Assembly (NCBI GenBank): GCA_051985675.1
Contig: JBPYFJ010000076.1
Span: forward strand, 1 to 64,000
DNA from: JAFAXD01 sp051985675
Lineage (GTDB): Bacteria; Pseudomonadota; Alphaproteobacteria; Rhizobiales; Xanthobacteraceae
DNA length: 64,000 nt
Reading direction: 5' to 3'
Below are positions 48,608 through 59,530 of this stretch, piece after piece. Both the position numbers and the translations under genes were made by a program. How positions within the stretch are numbered: the stretch's first letter is position 1; each line of letters begins with the position of its first letter. The notes under the pieces are model-generated. The model was not told the origin of the DNA, did not search any database, and worked only from the letters and a program-made list of their open reading frames with translations.

Positions 48608-49987
48608 CTAGGACTGCAGCAACTTCTCGCGCGTGACCCAGTCGAGCGTTCGATCGAGAGCGCGGGCGAGGCGATCGAACAGCTCGTCGATCTCGGCCAT
48701 GCTGATCACCAGCGGCGGGCACAGCGTGAGCGCGTCAGCAAGCGCGCGCACGATCAATCCCTCGTCCTGGGCATATTGCGCGCAGCGCGCGGTCACTCCC
48801 GCCTTCGGATCGAACACGCGCTTGCTGCGTTTGTCGGCCACGAGTTCGACGGCGCCGAGGAGACCGAGCCCGCGCGCTTCCCCAACGAGCGGATGCTCGC
48901 CGAGCCCGCGGAGCCGCGACTGGAACCCTGGAATCTTGCCGGCAACCGCCTCGACAATGCGCTCGCGCCTGTAAATCTCCAGCGCCTTGAGCGCGACCGC
49001 AGCCGCGACCGGGTGGCCCGAGTAGGTGAACCCGTGGCCGAAGCTGCCGATCTTGCGACTTTCGGCCAGCATGGCCTGGTACATCACCTCCGGGAGCATG
49101 ACCGCCGCTATCGGCACGTAGGCGGACGACAACGCCTTGGCGACGGAGATCGCATGCGGCGCAAAACCGACGACGTCGCAACCGAACATTCGTCCAAGTC
49201 GGCCGAAACCGGTGATCACCTCATCGCAGATCAAATAGAGATCATACTTCGCGCAGACCGGCGCGATCGCCGCGAAATAGCCGGCCGGCGGAGGAATAAC
49301 GCCGCCCGCCCCCATGACGGGCTCCGCAATGAAGGCCGCGACCGTGTCCGGGTCCTCGGCAATGATCATCTGCTCGAGCTCGGCCGCGAGGCGGGCCGAG
49401 AATTGCTCCTCGCTCTCGCCGTCACGCGCAAAACGGTAATGATGCGGACATCCAGTGTGACAGATGTTCGCGATCGGCACATCGAAGTCGATCTGATTGG
49501 TGGGCAGCCCGGTGAGCGAGGCCGACGCGATGGTGATGCCGTGATAGGCCTTGATCCGGCTGATGATCTTCTTCTTGCGCGGCCGCCCGAGCGCGTTGTT
49601 CATGTACCAGACGAGCTTGACCTGGGTGTCGTTCGCCTCCGAGCCCGAGTTGCAGAAGAACACCTTCGAGATCGGAACGGGCGCGATCTCCTTGAGGCGC
49701 TCGGCGAGTTCGATCGCCGGATCGTGGCTCTTGGCGCTGAACAGGTGCGCGAACGAGAGCTTGCGCATCTGCGCGGCCGCGGCCTCGATCAGTTCCTCGT
49801 TGCCGTAACCCAGCGCCGTGCACCATAGGCCGGCCATTCCCTCGATATAGGCCTTGCCGTCGGTGTCGTAGACGTGGATGCCCTGGCCGCGTTCGATCAC
49901 CAGGGGACCGGTTTGGCGAAACTGGTCGAGGTTCGTGTACGGGTGGATCAGCGTTTCGATGTCGCGAACGGCGAGGTTGCTCGGCAT
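48608..49987 (-). CDS. Class III aminotransferase (omega-amino acid:pyruvate type)
   Basis: PLP enzyme of 459 residues. The pattern for the family is present: IEGMAGLWCTALGYGNEELI near 48-67, SGSEANDTQVKLV near 113-125, the acidic site LICDEVITGFGRLG near 252, and the PLP Lys in SVAKALSSAYVPI near 284. It would move an amino group from an omega-amino acid or amine to pyruvate or another oxo acid. The start MPSNLAVRDIETLIHPYTNL is typical. It is divergent from an FAD monooxygenase gene. The substrate is not clear. Confidence 0.93.
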   Translation of the reverse strand: MPSNLAVRDIETLIHPYTNLDQFRQTGPLVIERGQGIHVYDTDGKAYIEGMAGLWCTALGYGNEELIEAAAAQMRKLSFAHLFSAKSHDPAIELAERLKEIAPVPISKVFFCNSGSEANDTQVKLVWYMNNALGRPRKKKIISRIKAYHGITIASASLTGLPTNQIDFDVPIANICHTGCPHHYRFARDGESEEQFSARLAAELEQMIIAEDPDTVAAFIAEPVMGAGGVIPPPAGYFAAIAPVCAKYDLYLICDEVITGFGRLGRMFGCDVVGFAPHAISVAKALSSAYVPIAAVMLPEVMYQAMLAESRKIGSFGHGFTYSGHPVAAAVALKALEIYRRERIVEAVAGKIPGFQSRLRGLGEHPLVGEARGLGLLGAVELVADKRSKRVFDPKAGVTARCAQYAQDEGLIVRALADALTLCPPLVISMAEIDELFDRLARALDRTLDWVTREKLLQS

Positions 49988-50077
49988 GGCATCACCAGGA
50001 CAAAGAGCTCATATGCCGGAATTGCCAGCCAAGCATAAAGCTGGCAAGGGCTAATGGTCACGAGGAGACGATAAAGG

Positions 50078-51295
50078 ATGGCGCGATTATTGCGGGTCGC
50101 CGTCATCGGCGGCGGCATCGGCGGGCTGGCGGCGGCGCGTGCCCTTCTGTTGCGCGGTATGGAGGTCACGGTCTTCGAGCAGGCGCCGCGCCTGAGCGAA
50201 TTCGGCGGCGGCGTCGTGCTCACCCCGAACGCACTCACCGCGCTGCGCGCACTCGGCCTTGAGGCGCGCGTGCTGGCGGATGCGTTTGAATCCCGAAGCC
50301 AGGTCGTCCGCAGCTGGCGCAGCGGTCGCGTGATCCTGCGCAATTCGTTTGCCAGCTATCGCTCGCATTTCGGCGCCACCAGCTGTTCGATTCACCGCGG
50401 CGACATGCAGAAGCTGCTGAGCGAATACGTACCTGAGCGCAGCTTGCGGCTTTCCGCCCGTTGCACCCAGGTCGTTTCGGGGCCGCACGTCGCAGTTGCG
50501 CATTTTGCCGACGGCAGCGAAGTCGAAGCCGATGTTGTGGTTGGCGCTGATGGTATTCATTCCGCCGTGCGCACGAGCCTGTTCGGCGCGGAGCATCCGC
50601 ATTTCACCGGCTTCATGTGCTGGCGCGGGCTCGTCGATCCGGCGCGGCTTCCGCCCGGTCTGGTCGCACCCGACCAGACTGCCTGGTGGGGTCCGCACGG
50701 TCACGTCGTTCACTACTACGTGCGGCGCGGCGAACTGCTTAACTGGGTCGCGCACATCGAGACCGACCGCTGGACCGAAGAATCCTGGTCGACCGAAGGC
50801 GACAAGGTCGAGCTGACGGCGACCTACCGGCATTGGAACAAACAGTTGCGGCAGATCTTCGAAGCGACCGAGCGCTGCTACAAATGGGCGCTCTATGACC
50901 GCGACCCGCTCTCCTCCTGGAGCCGCGAGCGGGTCACGCTGCTGGGCGATTCCGCGCACGCGATGCTTCCGTATCTGGCGCAGGGCGCCGGCCAGTCGAT
51001 CGAGGATGCCTGCGTTCTCGCCAGCCTGCTCGAGCGCTTCTCCGAAGATCCTGTTGCCGCGCTCGCGCGCTATCAGGCGTTGCGCCTCCCGCGCACGCGG
51101 CAGATTCAACTGGGCGCACGTGAGCGCGGCCGGCTCAATCACCTGAGCTCGCCCTGGGCGCAGCTGAGACGCGACGCCGGCATTGCGCTACGCCGATGGC
51201 GCGGAGCAACCCAAGCCCTGCAGGATATCGCGTGGATCTATGGCTATGATGCCGGACGCCTGCCGGGCGACGCGGTAGCGCCCGCGACGGCGTAG
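50078..51295 (+). CDS. FAD-dependent monooxygenase, salicylate hydroxylase-like
   Basis: Class A flavoprotein monooxygenase of 405 residues. It has the FAD motif VIGGGIGGLAAARALLLRG at 8-26, the DG motif VVVGADGIHSAVRTS near 155, and GD in TLLGDSAHAMLPYLAQGAGQ near 290. It hydroxylates aromatic or heteroaromatic acids with NAD(P)H. RBS sequence GGAGACG lies before the ATG at 50078. The end is three bases from the convergent extensin-family gene. No cofactor partner is adjacent. Confidence 0.9.
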   Translation: MARLLRVAVIGGGIGGLAAARALLLRGMEVTVFEQAPRLSEFGGGVVLTPNALTALRALGLEARVLADAFESRSQVVRSWRSGRVILRNSFASYRSHFGATSCSIHRGDMQKLLSEYVPERSLRLSARCTQVVSGPHVAVAHFADGSEVEADVVVGADGIHSAVRTSLFGAEHPHFTGFMCWRGLVDPARLPPGLVAPDQTAWWGPHGHVVHYYVRRGELLNWVAHIETDRWTEESWSTEGDKVELTATYRHWNKQLRQIFEATERCYKWALYDRDPLSSWSRERVTLLGDSAHAMLPYLAQGAGQSIEDACVLASLLERFSEDPVAALARYQALRLPRTRQIQLGARERGRLNHLSSPWAQLRRDAGIALRRWRGATQALQDIAWIYGYDAGRLPGDAVAPATA

Positions 51296-51298
51296 CCG

Positions 51299-52072
51299 TC
51301 ACTCCGTTGCGGCGTGCGTAGATGCTTCCGGGGGCCGCGGGCGCGGGAGCGGCACCGGCAGATTGACCTCCCAGTGGCACAGGCGAAACCCGTTGCTGCG
51401 CTCGGCGAGATCAAGATGAATATGTTCTTCGTGATAGCCGTCCGAACCGGGCCCCAGCACGGTCATGAACCGCGCGCAGGCGCTCGCCTTCACGGCTTCG
51501 CGCACGGTTTTCTTCGCCTCCGGATCCGTCAATCCGAACCGCTTGCCGTTGGTCAGGGTGAAGGCGCGAATGTCGATGGCGTTGGCACGGCCATGCTCGC
51601 TGATCTCGGCACCCACAACGCGATTACGCGGCCGGCATTCATATGAATCGTAGTTGTCGATTCCGACCAGCGACGCTCCCAGCGGCAAGACCTGAGTGGC
51701 GATATCGTCGCGCAGCCAGTTGGCCACCGCGGTTGCCATGCTGCAGCGGAGTGTCGGAGCCGGCTTGAATTCGGCCCGGCGCCGATCCTTCAGGATCACC
51801 GCGTCGAGCCGCACGACGTCGTCGGCGCCGCACCCGGACTCTGCGGGGATCGGCGGCAGGGCCTCGGCGTCAGCGAGGCCCGAGGTCAGGGCGGTGAAGC
51901 ATTGCGAGGGCGGTGGCGGCCCGGACGGCACAGCCGGCGCGGACGCCGACGGCTCGGCAGGTTCCGGCGCCTCCGGCAGCGGGCGCGGGCGTGGCAAGGG
52001 GACATTGGCCGCTACGGCCACGTCCAGCCCGCACCCGAGCCAGACAAGGACGCCCAACAAGATCAAGCGCAT
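51299..52072 (-). CDS. Extensin-family exported protein
   Basis: Protein of 257 residues with a signal peptide (MRLILLGVLVWLGCGLDVAV) followed by a Pro/Ala-rich linker (PLPRPRPLPEAPEPAEPSAS). A C-terminal extensin-like domain comes next, with CGADDVVRLDAVILKDRRRA, SYECRPRNRVVGAEISEHGR and EEHIHLDLA. The last parts hold the His residues of a peptidase-like metal site. It is likely a periplasmic cell-wall protein; its enzyme activity is unproven. ATG 52072 is chosen over 52150 because the signal peptide starts there. Confidence 0.87.
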   Translation of the reverse strand: MRLILLGVLVWLGCGLDVAVAANVPLPRPRPLPEAPEPAEPSASAPAVPSGPPPPSQCFTALTSGLADAEALPPIPAESGCGADDVVRLDAVILKDRRRAEFKPAPTLRCSMATAVANWLRDDIATQVLPLGASLVGIDNYDSYECRPRNRVVGAEISEHGRANAIDIRAFTLTNGKRFGLTDPEAKKTVREAVKASACARFMTVLGPGSDGYHEEHIHLDLAERSNGFRLCHWEVNLPVPLPRPRPPEASTHAATE

Positions 52073-52182
52073 GGTTGCGATAGTGCAAATGGGAAAACGG
52101 CGACAAGGAGGCAACCACTTACCATAGACGACTGCCCGCGCGCGGGGCACGTTGGTTCACAATAGCGTGCTAGCGTGGCGTG

Positions 52183-53313
52183 ATGGCACGCTTCGACGTG
52201 GTCGTGATCGGGCTTGGGGTGATGGGCAGCGCGGCGCTGCACCGCCTCGCCGTCCAAGGCGTCCGCGTGCTCGGCATCGAGCAGTACGAACCAGGACACG
52301 ACCGCGGCTCCTCGCATGGCGCCACGCGCATCATCCGGCTCGGCTATTTCGAGCATCCCTCGTACGTGAGCCTGCTGCGCGACGTCTATCCGCTGTGGCA
52401 AGAGCTCGAGGCCAAGGCCGGGCGCCGGCTGTTGCACATCACCGGCATTGCCGAAATCGGCCGGCCGGAGAGCGAGCTGGTGCGAGGCACGCTCGCCGCC
52501 GCGCGCCAGCACGCATTGCCGCACGACATTCTCGACGCCGACGCGCTGATGCGGCGCTACCCGGCATTCCGGGTGCCGAGCGATTTCGTCGCGGTGGTCC
52601 AGCCGGACGGCGGCGTCCTGGAAGCGGAGCCCGCGCTGCTCGGGCTCGTTCAACTGGCGCGCGCCGGCGGCGCGGTGATCAGAACCAACGAAGCCGTGCG
52701 TGCGATCGAGCCGCACCCGGGCGGAGTGCGCGTCCTCACCGGCAACGACGTTATCGAAACTTCCGCCGTGATCGTCACGGCCGGCGCACGGGTGAAAGCC
52801 CTCCTTCCGGATCTCCCGGCGCCGTTGCGCGTCACCCGGCAGGTCCTCGCCTGGTTTGAGCCGCGCGAACCGGCAATGTTGTCGCACGACCGCTTCCCGG
52901 TCTTCATGATCGAGAGCGCGTACGGCTTCCACTATGGATTTCCGATGGACCCGCAACGCGGCGTGAAGCTTGGCAAGCATCATCATCTCGACGAGACGGT
53001 CGACCCGGACAACTACGATCGGACGGTCTCGCCGCGCGACGAGCGGGCAATCCGCGTTGCGCTCGAGACCTACATCCCGGCGGCCGACGGCAAGCTCGTC
53101 GCGTCCACCACCTGCCTCTACACAATGGCACCTGACGGTGATTTCATCATCGATGCGCTGCCGGGGTGGCCTCAGGTGGTGATCGGATCGCCCTGCTCCG
53201 GGCACGGTTTCAAGTTCGCCCCGTTGATCGGTGAGATCCTCGCTGACCTTGCGACCAAGGGTGAAACGTCACGTGACATTTCGCGCTTTCGACTGGCCCG
53301 TTTTGCAACATAG
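52183..53313 (+). CDS. solA: Sarcosine oxidase / N-methyl-L-tryptophan oxidase-like
   Basis: Monomeric amine oxidase of 376 residues with covalently bound FAD. The nucleotide motif VVVIGLGVMGSAALHRLAVQ is near 6-25, and GSSHGATRIIRLGYFEHPSY near 42-61 is a strong family mark. The Cys that binds FAD is in GSPCSGHGFKFAP near 333-345. It oxidises N-methyl amino acids to formaldehyde, glycine or amine and peroxide. GTG 52180 and ATG 52183 are adjacent; the ATG is chosen. Nine bases separate it from the multicopper oxidase gene. Confidence 0.88.
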   Translation: MARFDVVVIGLGVMGSAALHRLAVQGVRVLGIEQYEPGHDRGSSHGATRIIRLGYFEHPSYVSLLRDVYPLWQELEAKAGRRLLHITGIAEIGRPESELVRGTLAAARQHALPHDILDADALMRRYPAFRVPSDFVAVVQPDGGVLEAEPALLGLVQLARAGGAVIRTNEAVRAIEPHPGGVRVLTGNDVIETSAVIVTAGARVKALLPDLPAPLRVTRQVLAWFEPREPAMLSHDRFPVFMIESAYGFHYGFPMDPQRGVKLGKHHHLDETVDPDNYDRTVSPRDERAIRVALETYIPAADGKLVASTTCLYTMAPDGDFIIDALPGWPQVVIGSPCSGHGFKFAPLIGEILADLATKGETSRDISRFRLARFAT

Positions 53314-53322
53314 GAGCACCCC

Positions 53323-54786
53323 ATGTTGACTCGCCGAGACTTCATGCTGAGCACGGCAGCCGCCGCTGCGCTCGTTGCACCGGTGATGACGCGCGCACAG
53401 GCCCCTGCGCCAGCCGCGGACGCGCGGGCAAGCAGTCCGCAGACGATCCTGCGGCTGCTGCGGCGATCGATCGAGGTGAACGGCAAGCCGGCCTCGATCA
53501 TGGGAATCCGCCAACCCGACGGAACCTACGGGCTGATCACGAAAGTGAACACGCCGTTTCGCGTACGCGTGGAAAATCAGCTCGACGTGCCGAGCCTCAT
53601 TCATTGGCACGGACTGACGCCGCCGTGGCAGCAAGACGGCGTCCCTGGCGTGTCGGGCCCGCCGATCGCGGCGGGCGGCACCGCCGACTATGACTTTCCG
53701 CTCCCCTTCGGCGGCACCTTCTGGATGCACTCGCATCAGGGCTTGCAGGAACAAACGCTGCTGTCGGCTCCGCTCATCATCCACGACGGGCGCGACCGGA
53801 ACGATCAACAGGACATCGTCCTGATGCTGTACGATTTCAGCTTCACGCCGCCCGATCAGATCTTCGCCGAGCTCAAGCAGAAAGGCAGTGCGTCGGCGGC
53901 TGCGAGCCCGACACAGGTGGCGCAGCCAGCGAGCGCGGCGCCAATGAAGCCGATGGCGATGGGCGCAGCCGCCAAACGCGATCTCAACGACGTGAAATAC
54001 GATGCGTTTCTCGCCAACGACCGAACGTTGGCGGATCCGGAGATCATCAAGGTCGAGCCGGGCGGTCGCGTCCTGCTGCGGGTGATCAACGGCTCGTCGA
54101 TGAGCTCATTCCATGTCGACCTCGGCCAACTCGACGGCGAGTTGATCGCGGTCGACGGGATCCGCGTCGCCCCGGTCACCGGCCGGCGCTTTCCGATCGC
54201 GGTCGCGCAGCGGCTCGACATCCAGCTCGCGCTCCCGCGCGAGGCCGCAGCCTACCCGGTGCTGGCACAGCTCGAAGGCGAGCGCAGCCGGACCGGAATT
54301 ATCCTCGCGGCGGGCCGCGCCGACGTCGCGCGTGTCCCCGACCAGGCCGCGATGCCGTCGGAGCCTCTGACGCTTGAGCTCGAAGCTCGCCTGCGCGCGG
54401 CCGAACCGTTGCCGCCGCGCAAGGTTGACCGCACCCATGTGCTCAACCTGACCGGTGAAATGGCGAGCTACATCTGGTCGATCAACAATGTCGCGTGGAC
54501 GCCGGCCGTGCCCCCGCTACCGATCGCGGCGGGCGAACGCGTGCAGCTCGTGTTCGTGAACAAGACCATGATGTCGCATCCAATACATCTGCACGGACAT
54601 CCGTTCCAGGTTGTCGAGATCGACGGCCAAACGCTATCGGGGGCGGTGCGCGACACGGTGCTGGTCACGCCAGGGACGCGCGTCGCAGTTGTGTTCGACG
54701 CCAACAACCCCGGCCTTTGGGCGCTGCATTGTCACATGCTCTATCATCTCGACGCCGGCATGTTCACGACCCTGCGCTACGTCTGA
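53323..54786 (+). CDS. Multicopper oxidase, Tat-exported
   Basis: Periplasmic copper enzyme of 487 residues with a Tat signal (TRRDFMLSTAAAAALVAPVM). The four copper motifs are all there: IHWHG near 94, WMHSHQG near 137, HPIHLHGHPF near 420 and LHCHMLYHLDAGM near 468, so both the type 1 and the trinuclear site are complete. It may oxidise Cu(I), phenols or metals. A Met-rich stretch with AAPMKPMAMGAAAKR near 205-220 could bind Cu(I). It follows solA by nine bases and may share a transcript. Confidence 0.93.
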   Translation: MLTRRDFMLSTAAAAALVAPVMTRAQAPAPAADARASSPQTILRLLRRSIEVNGKPASIMGIRQPDGTYGLITKVNTPFRVRVENQLDVPSLIHWHGLTPPWQQDGVPGVSGPPIAAGGTADYDFPLPFGGTFWMHSHQGLQEQTLLSAPLIIHDGRDRNDQQDIVLMLYDFSFTPPDQIFAELKQKGSASAAASPTQVAQPASAAPMKPMAMGAAAKRDLNDVKYDAFLANDRTLADPEIIKVEPGGRVLLRVINGSSMSSFHVDLGQLDGELIAVDGIRVAPVTGRRFPIAVAQRLDIQLALPREAAAYPVLAQLEGERSRTGIILAAGRADVARVPDQAAMPSEPLTLELEARLRAAEPLPPRKVDRTHVLNLTGEMASYIWSINNVAWTPAVPPLPIAAGERVQLVFVNKTMMSHPIHLHGHPFQVVEIDGQTLSGAVRDTVLVTPGTRVAVVFDANNPGLWALHCHMLYHLDAGMFTTLRYV

Positions 54787-54969
54787 TTGCCGGCTGACGG
54801 TCGCCCCGGGGCAAAGGCTCCCGAGGTCAATCGGACCGCGCATGCATTCAAAATGAACGCTTGGCTGGCCGGGGCAAGCCCGGTCACGGTCCAACAATGT
54901 CTCTCGATCCGGGCACGACATGCGCTAAACTATCCCGGCGTCGAAAAGAACAACATTCGAGGGAACGCC

Positions 54970-56604
<1,635 letters not shown>

Positions 56605-56688
56605 CGCGCGCGGTTTCTACCATTGCCGGGACCGGCGCAACGCCGTATGCGTGTTGCCCGAAAGGGTTGCGGCTTTTAGTCCTGAACC

Positions 56689-57546
56689 ATGCAACGACGC
56701 CGACTGGTCGAACAACCGCGGTCGCAGCTCGCGCTCTGGGCGCGGCGATTGGCGATCTTCTCGCTGCCGGTGGCGCTGCTCGCCATCATCATGGCGCGGG
56801 CGGGCTTGTTCGAAGCGCTGCCGATCCTGATGACGTTCGGGGCCGCGCTCGCGCTGGCCGGGCTCGCGATTGTACTGGCGATCGCGGCGTTGATCGGGAT
56901 CTGGATCGATGGCCGCGCCGGCGCCGGTTATGCGCTGGTCGCGCTCGCCGTCAGTTTTGTTCTGCTCGCGTACCCGGGCTACCTCGGCTACAAAGCCTAC
57001 AAGTTGCCGCAGATCAACGACGTCACCACCGATCCGTATGATCCGCCACGCCTGGAAGCGGCCCAGCGCCTGCGTACCCGCGCGGCGAATTCAACCGTCT
57101 ACAGCGGGCTCAGCCTGTTCCAACGCCAGAGCGCGGCCTATCCCGACATCGCGCCGCTCTCGGAGGACGTCACCCCGCAGGTCGCCTACGACACCGCCTA
57201 TTCGGTGATCACCAAGCGCAAGTGGGTCATCGTCGATGCGCGTCCGCCGGCAGCCGGTCGCGACGGCATTATCGAAGCGGTCGCGCGCACGCCGATCATG
57301 GGCTTTCGCGATGACGTCGTGATCCGGGTTCGCCCGGCCGGCGGCAGCGCGCGCATCGACGCCCGCTCGTCGTCCCGTTATGGCTTTCACGATTTTGGCG
57401 CCAACGCGTCGCGGCTGATCAGCCTGTTGAGCGATATCGACGACGCCACACCGGCCGAGGTTCCCGCTGAACCGGCACCCAAGAAGGGTCCGCAGAAGCC
57501 CGCCAAGCCGCCGCCCAAGGGCGCTCAGCCGTCGGCGAGGCGATAA
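56689..57546 (+). CDS. DUF1499 membrane protein
   Basis: Protein of 285 residues with three hydrophobic segments (about 20-40, 46-72, 78-100), then a soluble DUF1499 domain with DIAPLSEDVTPQVAYDTAYS, RKWVIVDARPP, IEAVARTPIMGFRDDVVIRV and RIDARSSSRYGFHDFGANAS near 225-245. The C-terminal tail is Lys/Pro-rich. The role is unknown. Its last 22 bases overlap the convergent MBL-fold gene. Confidence 0.85.
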   Translation: MQRRRLVEQPRSQLALWARRLAIFSLPVALLAIIMARAGLFEALPILMTFGAALALAGLAIVLAIAALIGIWIDGRAGAGYALVALAVSFVLLAYPGYLGYKAYKLPQINDVTTDPYDPPRLEAAQRLRTRAANSTVYSGLSLFQRQSAAYPDIAPLSEDVTPQVAYDTAYSVITKRKWVIVDARPPAAGRDGIIEAVARTPIMGFRDDVVIRVRPAGGSARIDARSSSRYGFHDFGANASRLISLLSDIDDATPAEVPAEPAPKKGPQKPAKPPPKGAQPSARR

Positions 57547-58442
57547 ACTCCGGTAATCGACGGCGCACCTTGCGTCGAAACGTGTCCGCGCGCCACCAGG
57601 TCCTCGAGGTGCGCGAGCGTCGAGAGGCCCGCCGCGCCTACGAGCCGCGGGTCGAGCCCGATGTAGACCGCGCGCACGATCGTCGGAATATCCGCCTCTC
57701 CCTTGGCGAGACGATGCAGGATCGACGCCTCCCGGCCCTGACGATGGCGGATGAAGTGGCGAACGAACGCCGGGGCATCGCGTACCGCGCCGCCATGGCC
57801 CGGGTAGTAGGTGGTCTCGGGGCGCCGCGCGAGCTTGTCGAGCGAGGCCATGTAGTCGCTCATCGCCCCGTCCGGCGGCGCGACCACCGAGGTTGACCAG
57901 GCCATGACGTGGTCGCCGGCGAACAGGATGTCCGCGCCGCGCAGCGCGTAGGCCATGTGGTTTGCGGTGTGGCCCGGGGTGGCGACCGCTTCGAGCGCCC
58001 AGCCCGGCCCGGCGACGATCTCGCCGTCGGCGAGCCTGTGGTCGGGCCTAAAATCCATATCGCCGCTGGCGTCGAGCCGCTTGGCTTCGCCGATGTGCAG
58101 TTCGCGCGCGGCGCGGTGCGGCCCTTCTGCCAGCACGACCGCGCCGGTCGCGGCCTTGAGCGGGCGCACGGCCGGCGAATGATCGCGATGCGTGTGCGTG
58201 ACCAGGACGTGGGTGACGGTCTCGCGGCGTACCGCATCGAGCAAAGCTTGCACATGCGCCGGATCGTCCGGCCCGGGGTCGATGATCGCGACTTTGCCGT
58301 GGCCGACGATGTAGCTCACCGTGCCCTTGAACGTGAACGGACCCGGGTTGTTGGCGAGAATGCGCCGCACGCCGGGAGCGACCTCCTCGGCGCGTCCGGG
58401 CGCAAGATCAAAGGTTCTGTCGAACGGGATGTCGTCAGGCAT
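57525..58442 (-). CDS. MBL-fold metallo-hydrolase (glyoxalase/LACTB2-like)
   Basis: Two-metal hydrolase of 305 residues. The metal motif is THTHRDHSPAV near 82-92 (His-x-His-x-Asp-His), followed by His in ATPGHTANHMAY, Asp in FAGDHVMAWST and His in YYPGHGGAVRDA. A C-terminal winged-helix part (ASILHRLAKGEADIPTIVRA and on) is that of the LACTB2/ribonuclease-like members. Its substrate is unknown. Its 3' end overlaps the DUF1499 gene by 22 bases. Confidence 0.91.
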   Translation of the reverse strand: MPDDIPFDRTFDLAPGRAEEVAPGVRRILANNPGPFTFKGTVSYIVGHGKVAIIDPGPDDPAHVQALLDAVRRETVTHVLVTHTHRDHSPAVRPLKAATGAVVLAEGPHRAARELHIGEAKRLDASGDMDFRPDHRLADGEIVAGPGWALEAVATPGHTANHMAYALRGADILFAGDHVMAWSTSVVAPPDGAMSDYMASLDKLARRPETTYYPGHGGAVRDAPAFVRHFIRHRQGREASILHRLAKGEADIPTIVRAVYIGLDPRLVGAAGLSTLAHLEDLVARGHVSTQGAPSITGVYRLADG

Positions 58443-58481
58443 GTGCTACGCGTCACGTCATCAAGCCAGCGCCAACGAGCA

Positions 58482-59489
58482 CTATCGATAAAACCCAGTG
58501 CGCAACGTTGCGATCCGCCAAAGCCCCCAAGGAACACCGGTTGTCAGATAAAGCGAGTGCGCGTCGTCGCCGCGCCCAAAGCCGAGCTGCGTTGTTAGTC
58601 CTGCATCGGGCAGCGGGAATTCCTGGATGACCTTCCCGCTCGGGTCGAGCGCCACGATCGCGCGGTTGGGATTGTCGTGAAGCGCGACGTATAGGTTGCC
58701 GTCCGTGTCCATCGCCATCCCGTCCGGCATTGCAAACTCGGAGCGATAGAACAGCCGACCGTTTGAAATGTTTCCATCCGCCGACAGGTCGTAGACCGCG
58801 ACGCCGCCGCGGGTGACCCCGAAGCGATCGCGCGCGGGTCCGTTCGGGTTCGGTTTGAACCGATCTGCGATGCTGTCCGCCACATAAAGGCGTCTGCCGT
58901 CCGGCGATACTTCGATGCCGTTCGGCCGCAGCAAGTCGGTGGCAAGCTCGGTCACCTGCCCACCCGAATCCAAACGGTAAATTGCGTTCGGCAGTCGCGG
59001 CTCTTCGGGCTGGCTGAAACGCGAGTCGCTGAAGTAGATGCGGTCTTGGTCGTCGGTCGTAAGATCGTTCGGAGCGATGAACTTCTTGCCGCGATAGTTG
59101 TCCGTCAGAATGACGACTGCGCCAGTCGAGAGATTCATTTTGGCGATCGCCTGCTTGCCGCTCTGGCAGATCAGCAGGTCGCCGTTGCGGTCGACATGAA
59201 GCCCGTTCGCCATGCCGCTCGGCTCCAGCACTTTGGTGGTCTGGCGGCTCTTCGGGTCGTAGCGATAGATCGTCCCGCCCGGGTTGTCGGGCAGCGCCGC
59301 CGTGAGATCGACCAGGTAGAGCGAGCCATCCTTGGCGGCAACAACCCCTTCGCCGAGCGCGCGTCCCGCGCTCGACACCTTCTCCCATTTGGCGCCCTCC
59401 GGCAGCACGCGTTGCGCGCCCGCGGTGTTCGCTACCGCGAGGATGACGACCGTAGCAACCACGGCCTTATGCGTGATCGAAGCGAACAT
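58482..59489 (-). CDS. SMP-30/gluconolactonase-family exported protein
   Basis: Six-bladed propeller of 335 residues with a signal peptide (THKAVVATVVILAVANTAGA). The family pattern is present: YRYDPKSRQTTKVL, the metal residue Glu near 48 in LGEGVVAAKDGSLYLVDL, Asn in APNDLTTDDQDRIYFSDS near 142-159 and Asp in ADSIADRF near 207. It hydrolyses lactones in the periplasm. ATG 59489 begins at the signal peptide; a start at 59534 would overlap the monooxygenase gene. It follows that gene by 41 bases. Confidence 0.89.
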   Translation of the reverse strand: MFASITHKAVVATVVILAVANTAGAQRVLPEGAKWEKVSSAGRALGEGVVAAKDGSLYLVDLTAALPDNPGGTIYRYDPKSRQTTKVLEPSGMANGLHVDRNGDLLICQSGKQAIAKMNLSTGAVVILTDNYRGKKFIAPNDLTTDDQDRIYFSDSRFSQPEEPRLPNAIYRLDSGGQVTELATDLLRPNGIEVSPDGRRLYVADSIADRFKPNPNGPARDRFGVTRGGVAVYDLSADGNISNGRLFYRSEFAMPDGMAMDTDGNLYVALHDNPNRAIVALDPSGKVIQEFPLPDAGLTTQLGFGRGDDAHSLYLTTGVPWGLWRIATLRTGFYR

Positions 59490-59530
59490 TTGACCAAGTC
59501 TCCCGGCTGTGGGCGCCAGAACGAAACGGC

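Noticed and set aside
54787..54969. Extended N-terminus of the acyl-CoA synthetase
   Set aside because: It starts directly behind the multicopper oxidase stop, has no similarity to ligases, and ATG 54970 has a good ribosome site.
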